A stretch of 64,000 nucleotides of DNA, taken from positions 186,001-250,000 of the forward strand of contig NZ_BAAAFH010000022.1 of the NCBI RefSeq assembly GCF_039523435.1, in the 5' to 3' direction. Position numbers and translations under genes: made by a program. The DNA comes from Wandonia haliotis (GTDB lineage Bacteria > Bacteroidota > Bacteroidia > Flavobacteriales_D > Crocinitomicaceae). Under the pieces are notes generated by a model. It did not search any database and was not told the origin of the DNA. It was given only the letters and a program-made list of their open reading frames with translations. This document shows positions 47,102 through 56,890 of this stretch, one piece after another (the stretch's first letter is position 1; the number at the start of each line of letters is the position of its first letter).

Positions 47102-48949
47102 TTAGCTAAATAGAGGGAGTTGAAATGTGATTTTTGTTCCTGAATTTCCTTGAACTGCAATTCCATCCTCAATTAAAATTCCATTGCTCTTTTTGGAATA
47201 AATATAAATTCGTTTTTTTAATAATTCAATTCCAAATGAAGTATGTTCTCCCTTTTCCTGTTTCCTCTCGATTGATTTTTTTCTTCCTACTCCGTTATCA
47301 ATTACGGTTACAACTATCGTATCTTGCTCTTTCTCTATTTTAAGTTGTACAAATCCCTCGTAATCAATAGTTGAAAAGCCATGCAGCAAACTATTTTCAA
47401 TCAGCGGCTGAATAAGAAAGCCGGGAATTTTATAATCCAACAGTTCCTCCTCCACTTTAATTTCAAAATCAAAGTTTTTGTTACGCAGTTTTTCAAGGAT
47501 CAGGAAATTTTTTAAAAACTCTACTTCTTTTCCAATATGGATAAGATTTTCCTGACTATTCTCTAATGTGAGGCGCATCAACCTGGAAAAATTCACCAAA
47601 TATTTCTGCGCTTCTTCCGGCTCATTATTGCCAATAAAATTATGGATCGAGTTTAAGGAGTTAAAAAAGAAGTGCGGATTCATTTGCAATTGCAGGGCTT
47701 GCTTTTTGAGGTGACTAATTTCTTTTTCCGTTTTGCTTTTTCTTATTCTAAACAGCAGATAAACAAGGATGATTAAAGCGAGTACAGCTATTCCTGTATA
47801 CAGTAGGTAATTTCTAAAAGTCAGGGCTTCAATTTCGCGTTGTTGAACGTCATTACTCAGTTGCATGATTTTCTTTTCTTTCTCAGAGGCTTTATACTTC
47901 GTGTCCATCTCAATGGTTTGTGCTTCCACTGATCGATCTCTCAGAATGCGATCTTTCGCCAATAAACTGTCTAAATAATAGGCTTTATCTTGCAGATGAG
48001 AGCGAATAATGTATTCGTACGCTTTATAAGTCACGGACACATCATTGTCTTGAATTGAACTGGTGAGGGCTTGTTCGGAGTAAAGCAAACCTTCTTCCCA
48101 ATTTTCCTCCAGAATTTCAAGTTTTGATAAATACAGGTACAAGGTTGTTTTTTGATTTTCCCATTTAGGTGAAGACAAAATCACTTCTTGTGCCCGAGAA
48201 AGGTAATATCTGGCAGAATCATATTCCGCTAATTTGGTTTTAATATCACCGAGTTGAATGTAAGAAACCGGATGCCCCCAATACCCCAGTGAAAGCACTC
48301 CGTAATAATTGGCTGAATCAAGCTCTTCTAAATTCGTATAATCTCTAGAAATACTATAGTACGCCTGCCCCAACCCCCGCTTTTCTTCCGGTTGGTTTTT
48401 CAGCATATCGTTTAGGTTCTGTCGATCTGTTTTCAATGCCTCATCAAACTTTCCTAAAGCCATATAAATGGTTGAAAGCAAACCATAAACATTGTTTTTA
48501 GGCAGCTGGTGTGCTTCACAAATGGCTAATGTATTTTGAGCAGTCTCAATGCCTTCATCTAATCTACCTTGAGACAAGAGCAATTGTGAATGATACAAAT
48601 TAAACCGTAATTGATTAGCCGGCAGCAGATGATCAAAATATTTTGCTTCAATCAGCTTGAATAAATCATCAATACCATCAAATTTACCGTGTTCAATATA
48701 GGCTATGTATAAGTAGGAAACGGCTAATGCTTCTGTAGGCAAATCCTCCTTGTCTTTGCAAAACAGAGCAACTTCTTTTACTTCATTAATCCTATCCTCA
48801 AACGAAGGGTTTGATCTGGTTTCAAGTAAGAGTGCGATCACCTCTACATTTTTAGTAGAGTCTGATAACTGTTCAAAATTTGGAATCAGCTCTTGCGAAA
48901 AAGACGGAATAATGATAAAAAAACATATGCAGCTTAAAAATGCTTTCAT
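47102..48949 (-). CDS. LytS-type sensor histidine kinase with TPR sensor region
   Basis: A 615-residue kinase. Signal peptide (1-18), then TPR-like helical repeats (about 60-340), a coiled coil, one membrane helix (about 375-395, YLLYTGIAVLALIILVYLLF) and the His_kinase domain with phosphoacceptor NPHFFFNSLNSIHNFI. The ATPase G-box is VIDNGVGRKKS. This TPR-TM-His_kinase layout with a LytTR partner is frequent in Bacteroidota. The TPR part should lie in the periplasm. The signal is unknown. Confidence 0.93.
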   Translation of the reverse strand: MKAFLSCICFFIIIPSFSQELIPNFEQLSDSTKNVEVIALLLETRSNPSFEDRINEVKEVALFCKDKEDLPTEALAVSYLYIAYIEHGKFDGIDDLFKLIEAKYFDHLLPANQLRFNLYHSQLLLSQGRLDEGIETAQNTLAICEAHQLPKNNVYGLLSTIYMALGKFDEALKTDRQNLNDMLKNQPEEKRGLGQAYYSISRDYTNLEELDSANYYGVLSLGYWGHPVSYIQLGDIKTKLAEYDSARYYLSRAQEVILSSPKWENQKTTLYLYLSKLEILEENWEEGLLYSEQALTSSIQDNDVSVTYKAYEYIIRSHLQDKAYYLDSLLAKDRILRDRSVEAQTIEMDTKYKASEKEKKIMQLSNDVQQREIEALTFRNYLLYTGIAVLALIILVYLLFRIRKSKTEKEISHLKKQALQLQMNPHFFFNSLNSIHNFIGNNEPEEAQKYLVNFSRLMRLTLENSQENLIHIGKEVEFLKNFLILEKLRNKNFDFEIKVEEELLDYKIPGFLIQPLIENSLLHGFSTIDYEGFVQLKIEKEQDTIVVTVIDNGVGRKKSIERKQEKGEHTSFGIELLKKRIYIYSKKSNGILIEDGIAVQGNSGTKITFQLPLFS

Positions 48950-49248
48950 TACTTATTAAATGATTAGATATTACAGTTTTCACAAAAGTAGTTAAAAACC
49001 TAAATTCCCCTCTAAACTCAGGTGATTTGTACCGTAAGTTTTATCCAAAACTCATCCGCTTTACTGGTGTTAAAAAACGCAATACCTATTAATCTGTTGA
49101 TTAGGTTGAGACCAACTAAGCCACTTCCACTTGCATTACACATTAATATATTTACAGGTGCAACAAAAAATGATACACTATACGGATCAGCCGAATACTT
49201 TTCAAGGTTAAAAATAGCCATTCTCTAACTTTGCCAAAAAAAAGAAAG
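48950..49248. other. Intergenic stretch upstream of the LytS/LytTR pair and the four-helix protein
   Basis: It holds the divergent promoters of the kinase and the small membrane gene. Short frames of 67-68 residues exist on both strands (49018-49228), but they overlap almost completely and neither has family resemblance I can defend. I see nothing else. Confidence 0.4.
49226..49233 (+). promoter_or_regulatory. Candidate -7 element for the small membrane protein
   Basis: TAACTTTG is an exact TAnnTTTG match 15 bases before the ATG at 49249. No TTG occurs at the standard spacing upstream. Confidence 0.4.
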
Positions 49249-49608
49249 ATGAAAACAAATTTATTGACAACAATTATTGGAACATTACTTATTGTAGTTG
49301 GAACTTTTTTACCGTGGGTTAGCGCTTTAGGCATATCTCTTAATGGATGGAAACAATCTTTTGGCTTTGCTGTATTCTTTGTTATAGTGGGCATAGTTGC
49401 TTTAGGACTTAACTTTTTAGGAAAAAAGTGGTCGAATATTGTTTCTATTGTTTTTTCAGTCATTTTAATTCTTGCTGCTGTGCTTGCTGTAACCGCATTT
49501 AATGAAAAATTTGGATCTGCCGGACCTGGTATTTGGATGGTTCTTATTGGAGGAGTCGTAAATAGTGTAGGATCAATATTGGGGTTAAAGCAAAAAAAGG
49601 CCGAATAA
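49249..49608 (+). CDS. Hypothetical four-helix membrane protein
   Basis: A 119-residue protein with four hydrophobic segments, the first being LLTTIIGTLLIVVGTFLPWV, and short polar loops ending in a basic tail (LKQKKAE). The ATG at 49249 is preferred over a TTG six codons upstream, which lies inside the candidate -7 element. Function unknown. Confidence 0.75.
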   Translation: MKTNLLTTIIGTLLIVVGTFLPWVSALGISLNGWKQSFGFAVFFVIVGIVALGLNFLGKKWSNIVSIVFSVILILAAVLAVTAFNEKFGSAGPGIWMVLIGGVVNSVGSILGLKQKKAE

Positions 49609-49724
49609 CCTCTACTCATAACCGGAAATTAATTGTAAATCATTGTAAATGGCTTAAGTATGGTGCTTCAAAAACAATAGTTTTTAGCACCGTACTCTCG
49701 TTTAAATTTTATAAAAACTAAAAA

Positions 49725-50621
49725 ATGTCCACGAAATTTATCTCTGCTCTCTGTGTTTTTTTCTGCACCTTCATCGTATTTGGGCAACTCCCGTTAAAAA
49801 AAGAAAACTACACCCAAACTGTAGCCAACCCAAAAACGATCCCTCTCTGTGGGGCAAGTGATATTGGGTTTTCAATTCCTATTGATGAATCGATAAAGAA
49901 ATATGATAAAATTCAGATTCGATTTAGACGCAAAGAAATTGGTGAAATGGGACCGTTTAAAAATGTTAATGGCTCAGATCTAGGCTACATGGTATACTAT
50001 CCAACGTCAAAAGCTTTTAAGGATTCCTACGAAGGTAAAAAAACATTGGAAGTTTGCATTAAACCATCCACCGCCACTACCACAAGCTACCTGTTTCTTG
50101 AAGGAGATTTATGCACTCGATTAAGAAATGCCAGGTATTACACCGCTTCTGAATACATAGTTGTAGTGGAAGGTTATTTTGAAAAGGGTACTGAAACGTA
50201 TTGGGATGATTATTCGGAATCTGTAAAAACAAGAACCCTTTATGATTACTCAAAGGATGTACACTCTACCGTACCTTTCTCTTTTGTGATGACCGATGAG
50301 GATATGACGAAACTGGAAGAGATAGAAGCGCAAGAAGAATTAAAGGCAAAAATAAAAGAAAACGATAGCAAAATGTGGGGGATATACACGGTGGAATCAG
50401 AGATTCCGTTTGTTGGAACCACTCAACCTAGAATCGAAATTTATAATGCTTACCAGTTATTGCGTGATGATTTACTTAAAAAAGAAGATTATACAACGCT
50501 GTACGAAGTAAGTACCAAACTCGTGAATATCAAGCGTAAATACAACGTACTCAATAAAACACTAACAGGAGAAACCAATACAGAAGTTATTAAAGAAGAA
50601 ATACTCAAGTTTCCCTATTAG
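49725..50621 (+). CDS. Hypothetical secreted protein
   Basis: A 298-residue protein with a signal peptide (1-19, ending TFIVFGQ), a beta-rich middle and a charged helical C-terminal part (about 190-298). No sorting domain or recognised family is visible, so it is probably periplasmic or surface-attached. It appears to be a single gene. Confidence 0.75.
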   Translation: MSTKFISALCVFFCTFIVFGQLPLKKENYTQTVANPKTIPLCGASDIGFSIPIDESIKKYDKIQIRFRRKEIGEMGPFKNVNGSDLGYMVYYPTSKAFKDSYEGKKTLEVCIKPSTATTTSYLFLEGDLCTRLRNARYYTASEYIVVVEGYFEKGTETYWDDYSESVKTRTLYDYSKDVHSTVPFSFVMTDEDMTKLEEIEAQEELKAKIKENDSKMWGIYTVESEIPFVGTTQPRIEIYNAYQLLRDDLLKKEDYTTLYEVSTKLVNIKRKYNVLNKTLTGETNTEVIKEEILKFPY

Positions 50622-51272
50622 GAATACGTGAATAGTAAGCCATCAACACATTGTTACCCGATTATTGTGGGGCACTCGTAGAACTGCTTAAATCTGTGAA
50701 GAAGCCCAAAGGCGATTAGCAAAAAAAGGGATTGAATTGCCGTGACATACCTCATCAATGAAATGTGTCACGGCAATTCATCAATAATCATGTAAAAGAA
50801 CAAAAGACATACGACAAGAAGAGTAAAGTCTATAAATGCCTACTCAAAAAACCGGATCCTTCCCTAAGCAATTGTAAAGGTTGTCGATACTTAACTTACG
50901 AAAAGATGGAGATAAATGTCGTTGACCGGGAGAACCGTGAAATCTATAACAATATTGCAATTTAATAGATTACCTGAAGCCCAGGGAATTACCAAAATCA
51001 GGGTCAAATCGCTCAATTAAATCAAGCTCCTTTTCAGACAATGAATTTTCACAGGGTAAATTCATTGTTGCATTGTGATACACTCCCCTCTTTGTATTGA
51101 AATGATCTTCTAATGCCCTACCGGATCGGTACTCACCACTAAATCCCGAAAGCCGAGCCACTTTATCATAAAGTCGTGTAAAATAAACCGGGAATAGATG
51201 TCTTAAATAGTTGGTTACTGACCGTAGTTATACGGCCGCAACAGATAGATTAAAAGACACTTACTTATGTCT
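50622..51272. other. Remnant-rich stretch between a secreted protein and the XRE regulator
   Basis: No complete gene is convincing. A 15-bp perfect inverted repeat is at 50733-50747 and 50766-50780. A GTG-started plus frame of 66 codons (50765-50965, cysteine pair CKGC) begins one base before the repeat's right arm. A minus-strand frame open from 51227 to a stop at 50970 (86 codons, no ATG; ends LSEKELDLIERFDPDFGNSL then GFR) looks like the C-terminus of a lost protein. This reads as debris of a former insertion. Confidence 0.45.
50733..50780. repeat. 15-bp perfect inverted repeat
   Basis: TGAATTGCCGTGACA at 50733-50747 is repeated in inverted form at 50766-50780, separated by 18 bases. No T tract follows, so it is not a standard terminator. 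It could be an operator, an inverted-repeat relic or an mRNA hairpin. Confidence 0.6.
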
Positions 51273-51677
51273 TTATTGATTATTGTTTAATAATTTTTCT
51301 AATAATTTGATGCGTGCTTCTTTTTCCTCAATCAAGTTTTCAAACAGTTTTCTGTTTTGCTCCAAAAGGTCTTTGTATGACTGTAAGAAATGCTCATCTA
51401 TTGTGCGGTTGTTGTTATGATGAGGGCTATTATTGTAACCATTATTACCAACATATACAGATTCCAGAGGACGTTCAAAATCTGCAGGGCTTATATGGAA
51501 AAATTGAGCAATCTTTTCAATAGTCTCATCCGAAAATGCCGTTTTCCCATTTTCTAAATCGCTATACGCCTGTTGACTCATTTCCATGAAATGTGCTATT
51601 TCCAATTGCTTTTTATCATGCTGTTTTCTTAAAAAACGAAGTTTACGAGCATGTCCTGTAATAATTTCCCTATTCAT
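51273..51677 (-). CDS. XRE-family transcriptional regulator
   Basis: A 134-residue DNA-binding protein. An N-terminal HTH_3 domain (about 10-65: LRKQHDKKQLEIAHFMEMSQ then QAYSDLENGKTAFSDETIEK) is followed by a coiled-coil tail (about 95-134: LLEQNRKLFENLIEEKEARI) suited to dimerisation. Three copies of a dyad lie within 140 bases upstream, which suggests autoregulation and control of the divergent surface-protein cluster at 52 kb. Confidence 0.88.
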   Translation of the reverse strand: MNREIITGHARKLRFLRKQHDKKQLEIAHFMEMSQQAYSDLENGKTAFSDETIEKIAQFFHISPADFERPLESVYVGNNGYNNSPHHNNNRTIDEHFLQSYKDLLEQNRKLFENLIEEKEARIKLLEKLLNNNQ

Positions 51678-51701
51678 AAGTCATAAAAAAATAAATTTTC
51701 A

Positions 51702-51716
51702 CTTGTATTTTACAAG
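51702..51716. promoter_or_regulatory. XRE operator dyad 1
   Basis: CTTGTA-TTT-TACAAG, a perfect 6+3+6 inverted repeat 25 bases upstream of the XRE start codon. Confidence 0.65.
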
Positions 51717-51755
51717 CTACCTATTCCTTCAAAATTAAGTACTTTTTTGATTTTG

Positions 51756-51770
51756 CTTGTACAATACAAG
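51756..51770. promoter_or_regulatory. XRE operator dyad 2
   Basis: CTTGTA-CAA-TACAAG, identical arms to dyad 1, centred 54 bp further upstream. Confidence 0.65.
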
Positions 51771-51799
51771 TAATTTTTAGTTCGTATACCCCATGACTA

Positions 51800-51814
51800 C
51801 TTGTAAAATACAAC
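51800..51814. promoter_or_regulatory. XRE operator dyad 3
   Basis: CTTGTA-AAA-TACAAC, one arm mismatch, 44 bp from dyad 2. Three like dyads make chance unlikely and support an autoregulated regulator. Confidence 0.6.
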
Positions 51815-52025
51815 TAACATAATTATCTGGTCTTTATTTTTTTAACAAATATTTCAGGAGCTGAATTTTTATGTTGCAACACAAATTAGCTACAACCAGA
51901 AGGTCTATTAACTAAATATCTACTTAATTATTAGGCATCTGACAGGGGAAGCCGAAAACCTACGACAGAGTAGGCACTTACCCAAAAAGTAACTATTAAA
52001 TAGGAACATTAAAATCGAATCAAGT
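51815..52025. other. Leader region of the surface-protein cluster
   Basis: This 211-base non-coding remainder between the operator dyads and the first secreted gene should hold its promoter. I see no confident -33/-7 pair and no RNA structure I can name. Confidence 0.35.
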
Positions 52026-52853
52026 ATGAAAAAACATCAATTACTATTGTATGTTTCCTTCTTCTCGTTACCGTTGGCGATGAGAGCACAAGAGGAAACA
52101 CCTGCTCAGGATTCACCATTGATAGAGTTTGTTAAAAACAAGGAAAGTATAATTGACTTTAACAAATTGGATAACTTCAGTAATTATGGAAATACGGAAG
52201 AGAGAGACTTGAACAGGCAAACACCTGTAGAGTATATACATCTTGCTCTATCCAGTCCGGGAATTGAGAACGATATAAATTACGATCTTCCGGCAGATAT
52301 TCTATCGGTTGATAACATTGACTATGACCTTAGTGGCTATAACAAAATACGGTTATTAGGTGAGAAAACAATTGTCTTAGGTACAGACACCGTTGAGAAT
52401 AGTTCGCTTTTACAAATCACAGAGATATACAGCGTAAAAAAGGGGATAGATGAAATTACCCGATACGAAAACACCTATTATTCTTTTGTGAAAGACAGTA
52501 GCGTTGTCATGGAGGTCTTTCATAAAGAACGTTTATGGTCGGGAGGTTTGTCACAAATCTTTGAAGGGGTATCCATCAATACAGTGGGTCAGCATTCATC
52601 TATACAAATTGTACTTACGCCTAATCCTGCTTTAACAGACTGTACAGCTCAGTTTAGCTTATACGAAAGCGGAGAAGTTACGTTAAGAATTATCAACCAA
52701 AATGCGACTATGAACAAAAAGGTGTTTAGTGGTAATTTGAGCAGTGGTAGTCAGTCTATCCCGTTTTCCGTGGAAGATTTTGTTCCGGGAATTTATACGA
52801 TTTCTCTTGAATTTGACAACAATTTTTATTCTTCTAACCTTATTATTAATTAA
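52026..52853 (+). CDS. Secreted protein with T9SS type A sorting domain
   Basis: A 275-residue protein with a signal peptide (1-21, ending SLPLAMRAQ), an unassigned middle and a C-terminal sorting domain starting at TPNPALTDCTAQFSLYESGE. The domain continues through YTISLEFDNNFYSSNLIIN. This indicates export and attachment by type IX secretion. It is the first gene of a cluster with two larger secreted proteins and a PorP/SprF protein; the next ATG follows its stop by two bases. Confidence 0.82.
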   Translation: MKKHQLLLYVSFFSLPLAMRAQEETPAQDSPLIEFVKNKESIIDFNKLDNFSNYGNTEERDLNRQTPVEYIHLALSSPGIENDINYDLPADILSVDNIDYDLSGYNKIRLLGEKTIVLGTDTVENSSLLQITEIYSVKKGIDEITRYENTYYSFVKDSSVVMEVFHKERLWSGGLSQIFEGVSINTVGQHSSIQIVLTPNPALTDCTAQFSLYESGEVTLRIINQNATMNKKVFSGNLSSGSQSIPFSVEDFVPGIYTISLEFDNNFYSSNLIIN

Positions 52854-52855
52854 TC

Positions 52856-54886
52856 ATGAAATATCTAATTGTATTCATCTTTCTGATTTTGACAGGAAGT
52901 GTTTCGGCACAGACCTATCCGTGTCCGGTAAATGGAAATGCTGAGAGTAATAGCTTTTCGAATTGGACTACCTATACATCAACAGCTCAGGACCCTCAAA
53001 ACCTCAATGCCTTTTCTCCCGGTTTTGATAGTGGCAGATTTGGGGTGCATGATGCTACTACTACTATCCCTCCTATGCTTGATTCTGGAGTAGATGGATA
53101 TGGCGACTTCCCTATTCCAAGCGAGGGAACGTATTGTTTCAGAGTGGGGAATGCTGGAGTTGGTGCTCAGGCAGAAGCGATGCGATATACCTTTACGGTA
53201 ACACCTCAGAATAAAATATTCAAACTGCGGTATGCACTGGTTCTTCAGGACGGTGGACATCCATCAGGAAAGAACCCTGCCGCATGGTTCTACTTTGTCA
53301 AAGGAGCAACTGTTACTCCTTCCTTTGAGGACTTTGCGGTATTTGGAAATACAATGCGTTCCTTTGTGGCAGACTTAAGTAATCCCTTTTACAAGCAGTC
53401 TGCAACAATTTCATCTGTTGTTTACCGTCCCTGGGAGTGTATAGAATTTGATCTTTCCGAATACGTGGGACAGACGTTATCGTTTGTGGCAATCGTTAGG
53501 GACTGTGTAGAAGGCGGACACTTCGGATATATGTATCTTGATGGACTTTGTACCGAATGGCCCGCAATAGCGGCAGGGTCACTGAATAAAACAGAGATGT
53601 GTCCACAGGAAACCCTTATTTTGAACGGTTCTGCTTCGGAGGGTGAAGACAGTTATTTTGTAGAGGTCGCGGAGATGGATCCTAATGATATGTATTCCTA
53701 TGCCCCCGGTGGAATGGTGACGAGTGACTGGTTTGTAGCCCAGGAAGCACCCTCAAATTTTAATGTTTCATCTTATATAGCCTCAAAGGGGAAACAGTTC
53801 GAATGTGGAAAAAAATACAAGGTAAAACTAGCTGTTGCGAATCAGTGTGCCACATGGAATGAAACCAATTTTTGGGTCGATATTGTCTGTCCTGAGGTAG
53901 ATTTAGGACCAGATGTTAACCAGTGCTGTGTGGGTGATGGGGTCGCTCAGGATTATGGGATTGGTGTTTCCCCTCCGGTTCCGGGAAATACGTATTCGTG
54001 GACATCTATACCTGCCGGATTTACGTCTAATTCGTCTTCTGTAAGTGTTATTCCGACTCAGAATACAGCCTATGTACTTGAGGTTACTGATCCGGGCGGA
54101 TGTAAGGGTACTGATACCATAGCTTTTCGTTTTCTCCCTAATACAATCACTATCAATTTAACATCTGAATATAAGTTATGTGATAAGCAGCCATACGTTA
54201 CTGCAAGTATTTCTGTGCCACACTGTATTCCTGACCCCGCATTTGAAGCATTGATCGGACTGGTAGATTATTCCGATATACAATGGCATTTTCAGCCGAC
54301 AGGAGGTACTTCAACATTCATAGGTTCCGGTAAAACGATACACGCTCCTAATGCAGATGGGATCTTAACCGCATCGTACAACAATTTGGCATGTGAGTTC
54401 ACAGGTTCTACAAGTTCTCAAAGTATGCAATTGTACTATCGACCGGGAGGACATGGACTGATAGCCCCGAATACCTTTACCCCCGATGGAGGAACATACA
54501 ACAATGTCTTCCGCATATTGGAATTTGGTCCTGATGCGCCTGAAAATGTGGGAGAAGGACCTGCATACGATATTGTTGATTTTCGGTTGAGACTCTGGGA
54601 TAGATGGGGTGAAAATTATAAAACCATTTCCAAAGCAGATGCAGGAAGACTTCCTCATGAAAATGTTATGCAAGGTGATATTTTTTGGGATGGTACATAC
54701 AATGGTCTTGGAGTACAAGACGGGGTGTACAATTACACGCTGGAAATGCAGTATTGTGGAACAGATCACTTCGAAAGAGTGTGTTTGGACGGTAGTGAGG
54801 TTAATGCCTGTGTCCAATGGTTCTTAGGTCTTTTCTGTATAAAACGTTTAAGCGGATGTATTAGTCATGTAACTGTATTAAGATAA
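52856..54886 (+). CDS. Large secreted protein with gliding-type (type B) C-terminal domain
   Basis: A 676-residue secreted protein. Signal peptide 1-19 (ending GSVSAQ). The middle is beta-rich, with PKD-like segments (LGPDVNQCCVGDG, GNTYSWTSIPAGF). Near the C-terminus comes the gliding-associated CHU-type block NTFTPDGGTYNNVF, LRLWDRWGENYKTIS, FWDGTYNGLGVQDGVYNYTL. A cysteine-containing tail of about 45 residues after the usual end is unusual and may reflect a small frameshift or extension. Proteins of this class normally need a PorP/SprF partner, which is encoded two genes downstream. Confidence 0.85.
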   Translation: MKYLIVFIFLILTGSVSAQTYPCPVNGNAESNSFSNWTTYTSTAQDPQNLNAFSPGFDSGRFGVHDATTTIPPMLDSGVDGYGDFPIPSEGTYCFRVGNAGVGAQAEAMRYTFTVTPQNKIFKLRYALVLQDGGHPSGKNPAAWFYFVKGATVTPSFEDFAVFGNTMRSFVADLSNPFYKQSATISSVVYRPWECIEFDLSEYVGQTLSFVAIVRDCVEGGHFGYMYLDGLCTEWPAIAAGSLNKTEMCPQETLILNGSASEGEDSYFVEVAEMDPNDMYSYAPGGMVTSDWFVAQEAPSNFNVSSYIASKGKQFECGKKYKVKLAVANQCATWNETNFWVDIVCPEVDLGPDVNQCCVGDGVAQDYGIGVSPPVPGNTYSWTSIPAGFTSNSSSVSVIPTQNTAYVLEVTDPGGCKGTDTIAFRFLPNTITINLTSEYKLCDKQPYVTASISVPHCIPDPAFEALIGLVDYSDIQWHFQPTGGTSTFIGSGKTIHAPNADGILTASYNNLACEFTGSTSSQSMQLYYRPGGHGLIAPNTFTPDGGTYNNVFRILEFGPDAPENVGEGPAYDIVDFRLRLWDRWGENYKTISKADAGRLPHENVMQGDIFWDGTYNGLGVQDGVYNYTLEMQYCGTDHFERVCLDGSEVNACVQWFLGLFCIKRLSGCISHVTVLR

Positions 54887-54918
54887 TATCTTTGTACAAT
54901 ACCCGTTTATTAACGACA

Positions 54919-56841
54919 ATGAGATTTACATATACTATCTTATTCGTATTGGTTGTCGGCTTCGCCTTTTCACAGGGCGAAGCCGATAAATGGGTTGTTA
55001 GTCCTAATTCACTGGTAGATTTTTCGGGAGGAGGAGCTGTTTTGACTGGCACTATTTCAAATGCTGATTTTGCAGAATCTGGAACCTGTATTTCGGACGC
55101 AACAGGGAATCTGTTATTTTATTCGGACGGAGAGATTGTATGGGGAGCAGACGGAAATGTATTACCAAACGGAAATGACTTATCTCCTGCGAGTTTAAGT
55201 AGTCTAAGAACAGTAACGCAAGGCAGTATTTTTATCAATACGCCCAATAATGAAAATCAGTATTATTTAGTTTCTCTATCTGCAAACGGAATGCTAAGCT
55301 ACTCTGTTCTTGACCAAACGTTAAACGGTGGTATTGGAGATGTTATTTCTAAGCAAAATTTGCTGATCAGAGATACACTGACCGAAAAAATGGCAGTGAC
55401 CAGGCATTGTAATAACCGGGATTATTGGCTGATTGTTATAAAATATAAGACTGTTACTACATCCGATTACACATTAGAATTTCTTAGTTACCTCGTGACA
55501 GAACACGGAATAAACCCTTCACCTGTCAAATCAAGTGTAGAGGCAGTTTGTTTATTCTTTGGAGAGATGAAGATTAATAATGCAGGTGATGAAATAGCAT
55601 TTGCGGAAGCAAACACCTTAGTATTATGCAATTTTGATTCAAAAACAGGTATGGTTAGTCTTAAAAAACAGATCAATATGCAATTAGACCATGGTTACGG
55701 TATTGAATATTCCCCCAATGATTCACTTTTGTATATTAATGAGAAACAATACAATTTACATACTAACACTTTAACACACTTACTTCCTTATAAAAGCGGC
55801 TCTCACATGCAGAGAGGTATGGACGGGAAGATTTATTGTTTTAACTACCCTGAAAATGAAGTAAATATACAGCCCACAAGTTGGGGGGCTTACGGAAGTG
55901 GTACATTCCAACTTACATCCAATGCGGATGCTGTGTCTCATATTGCTTCTATTGCATCCCCGAATCTTTCGGGGTTGGCATGTGATTATATACCCCATGC
56001 TATTACAATCAATCACCCCGGTATTAATAAGAACTATATGAATCTGCCTTATATGGCTGCGTATCATTTTAATCATAAACCTAGTGATTTCAGTTTTTCA
56101 GGTACTTGCGCGAATACCTCTATTGATTTTTTTCTGGAAAACGGTTATACAGGCATTGACTCTATACATTGGCATGTTCCGGACTTAAATATGTCGGAAC
56201 AGGGAGATACGGCTTCATTCGTTTTTCCGCATGCAGGAGAATGGACAGTAGAAGCGACAGTATTTCAGAATGGGATTGCAATTACATCTACCCAATGTAT
56301 TACCATTTGCGGAAAAGAAACTATTCAGCTTCCCAAACACATAGACCTCTGTGATTACGCACCGTTTGAGATAAATCCACTAAACACGTGTGGGATTTCT
56401 TATTTATGGAATACAGGAGATACTACTTCGGCTATCTTTGTTAAAGAAGAAGGAACGTACCTACTTGAAATGACTACAGAATGTGGTGTTTTTTTTGACA
56501 CCATGATTGTAGAAAAGAGCGAAAACTGTGCCGTACTAACTGAAATCCCTAATATAATTACAGCCAATAACGATGGCATAAATGATCTTTTTACAATTGA
56601 GTATAAAAATGCGGTTTCTTTCAGCTATGGGATTGTCAATCGTTGGGGCAATTTGGTAAAAGAGGGACAGGTAACCGTACCTCAGGCTTCTGTATTCAGT
56701 TGGAACAATACTGCTTTATGGGACGGCACTACACAAACAGGAGATCATGTTACAGATGGGACCTATTACTACCACATCACGTTTGAAACCTATAATGGTT
56801 CAATGATCGAAAAATCAGGCTTTTTGCAGGTTGTACACTGA
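54919..56841 (+). CDS. Large secreted protein with type B C-terminal sorting domain
   Basis: A 640-residue secreted protein. The ATG at 54919 (MRFTYTILFVLVVGFAFSQ) gives a clear signal peptide; a TTG nine codons upstream does not. The N-terminal 380 residues form a beta-propeller-like region often seen before CHU-type domains. The C-terminus is a typical gliding-associated block: PNIITANNDGINDLFTIEYK, VNRWGNLVKEG, ALWDGTTQTGDHVTDGTYYY. Export by type IX secretion with the adjacent PorP/SprF protein is expected. Confidence 0.88.
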   Translation: MRFTYTILFVLVVGFAFSQGEADKWVVSPNSLVDFSGGGAVLTGTISNADFAESGTCISDATGNLLFYSDGEIVWGADGNVLPNGNDLSPASLSSLRTVTQGSIFINTPNNENQYYLVSLSANGMLSYSVLDQTLNGGIGDVISKQNLLIRDTLTEKMAVTRHCNNRDYWLIVIKYKTVTTSDYTLEFLSYLVTEHGINPSPVKSSVEAVCLFFGEMKINNAGDEIAFAEANTLVLCNFDSKTGMVSLKKQINMQLDHGYGIEYSPNDSLLYINEKQYNLHTNTLTHLLPYKSGSHMQRGMDGKIYCFNYPENEVNIQPTSWGAYGSGTFQLTSNADAVSHIASIASPNLSGLACDYIPHAITINHPGINKNYMNLPYMAAYHFNHKPSDFSFSGTCANTSIDFFLENGYTGIDSIHWHVPDLNMSEQGDTASFVFPHAGEWTVEATVFQNGIAITSTQCITICGKETIQLPKHIDLCDYAPFEINPLNTCGISYLWNTGDTTSAIFVKEEGTYLLEMTTECGVFFDTMIVEKSENCAVLTEIPNIITANNDGINDLFTIEYKNAVSFSYGIVNRWGNLVKEGQVTVPQASVFSWNNTALWDGTTQTGDHVTDGTYYYHITFETYNGSMIEKSGFLQVVH

Positions 56842-56890
56842 GAAATGTCAACTGTTAAGAGCCTGGCAAAAAATAGTAAAATCACTACCT

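Noticed and set aside
49018..49228. Overlapping 67-68-codon frames on both strands upstream of the four-helix protein
   Set aside because: They cover each other almost completely and neither shows a family motif; a faint likeness of the minus frame to an ATPase G-box is too weak to report as a gene.
50765..50965. GTG-started 66-codon plus-strand frame as a firm gene
   Set aside because: Its start sits at the edge of an inverted repeat, it has no ribosome-binding site I can see and no family likeness; mentioned only within the remnant stretch.
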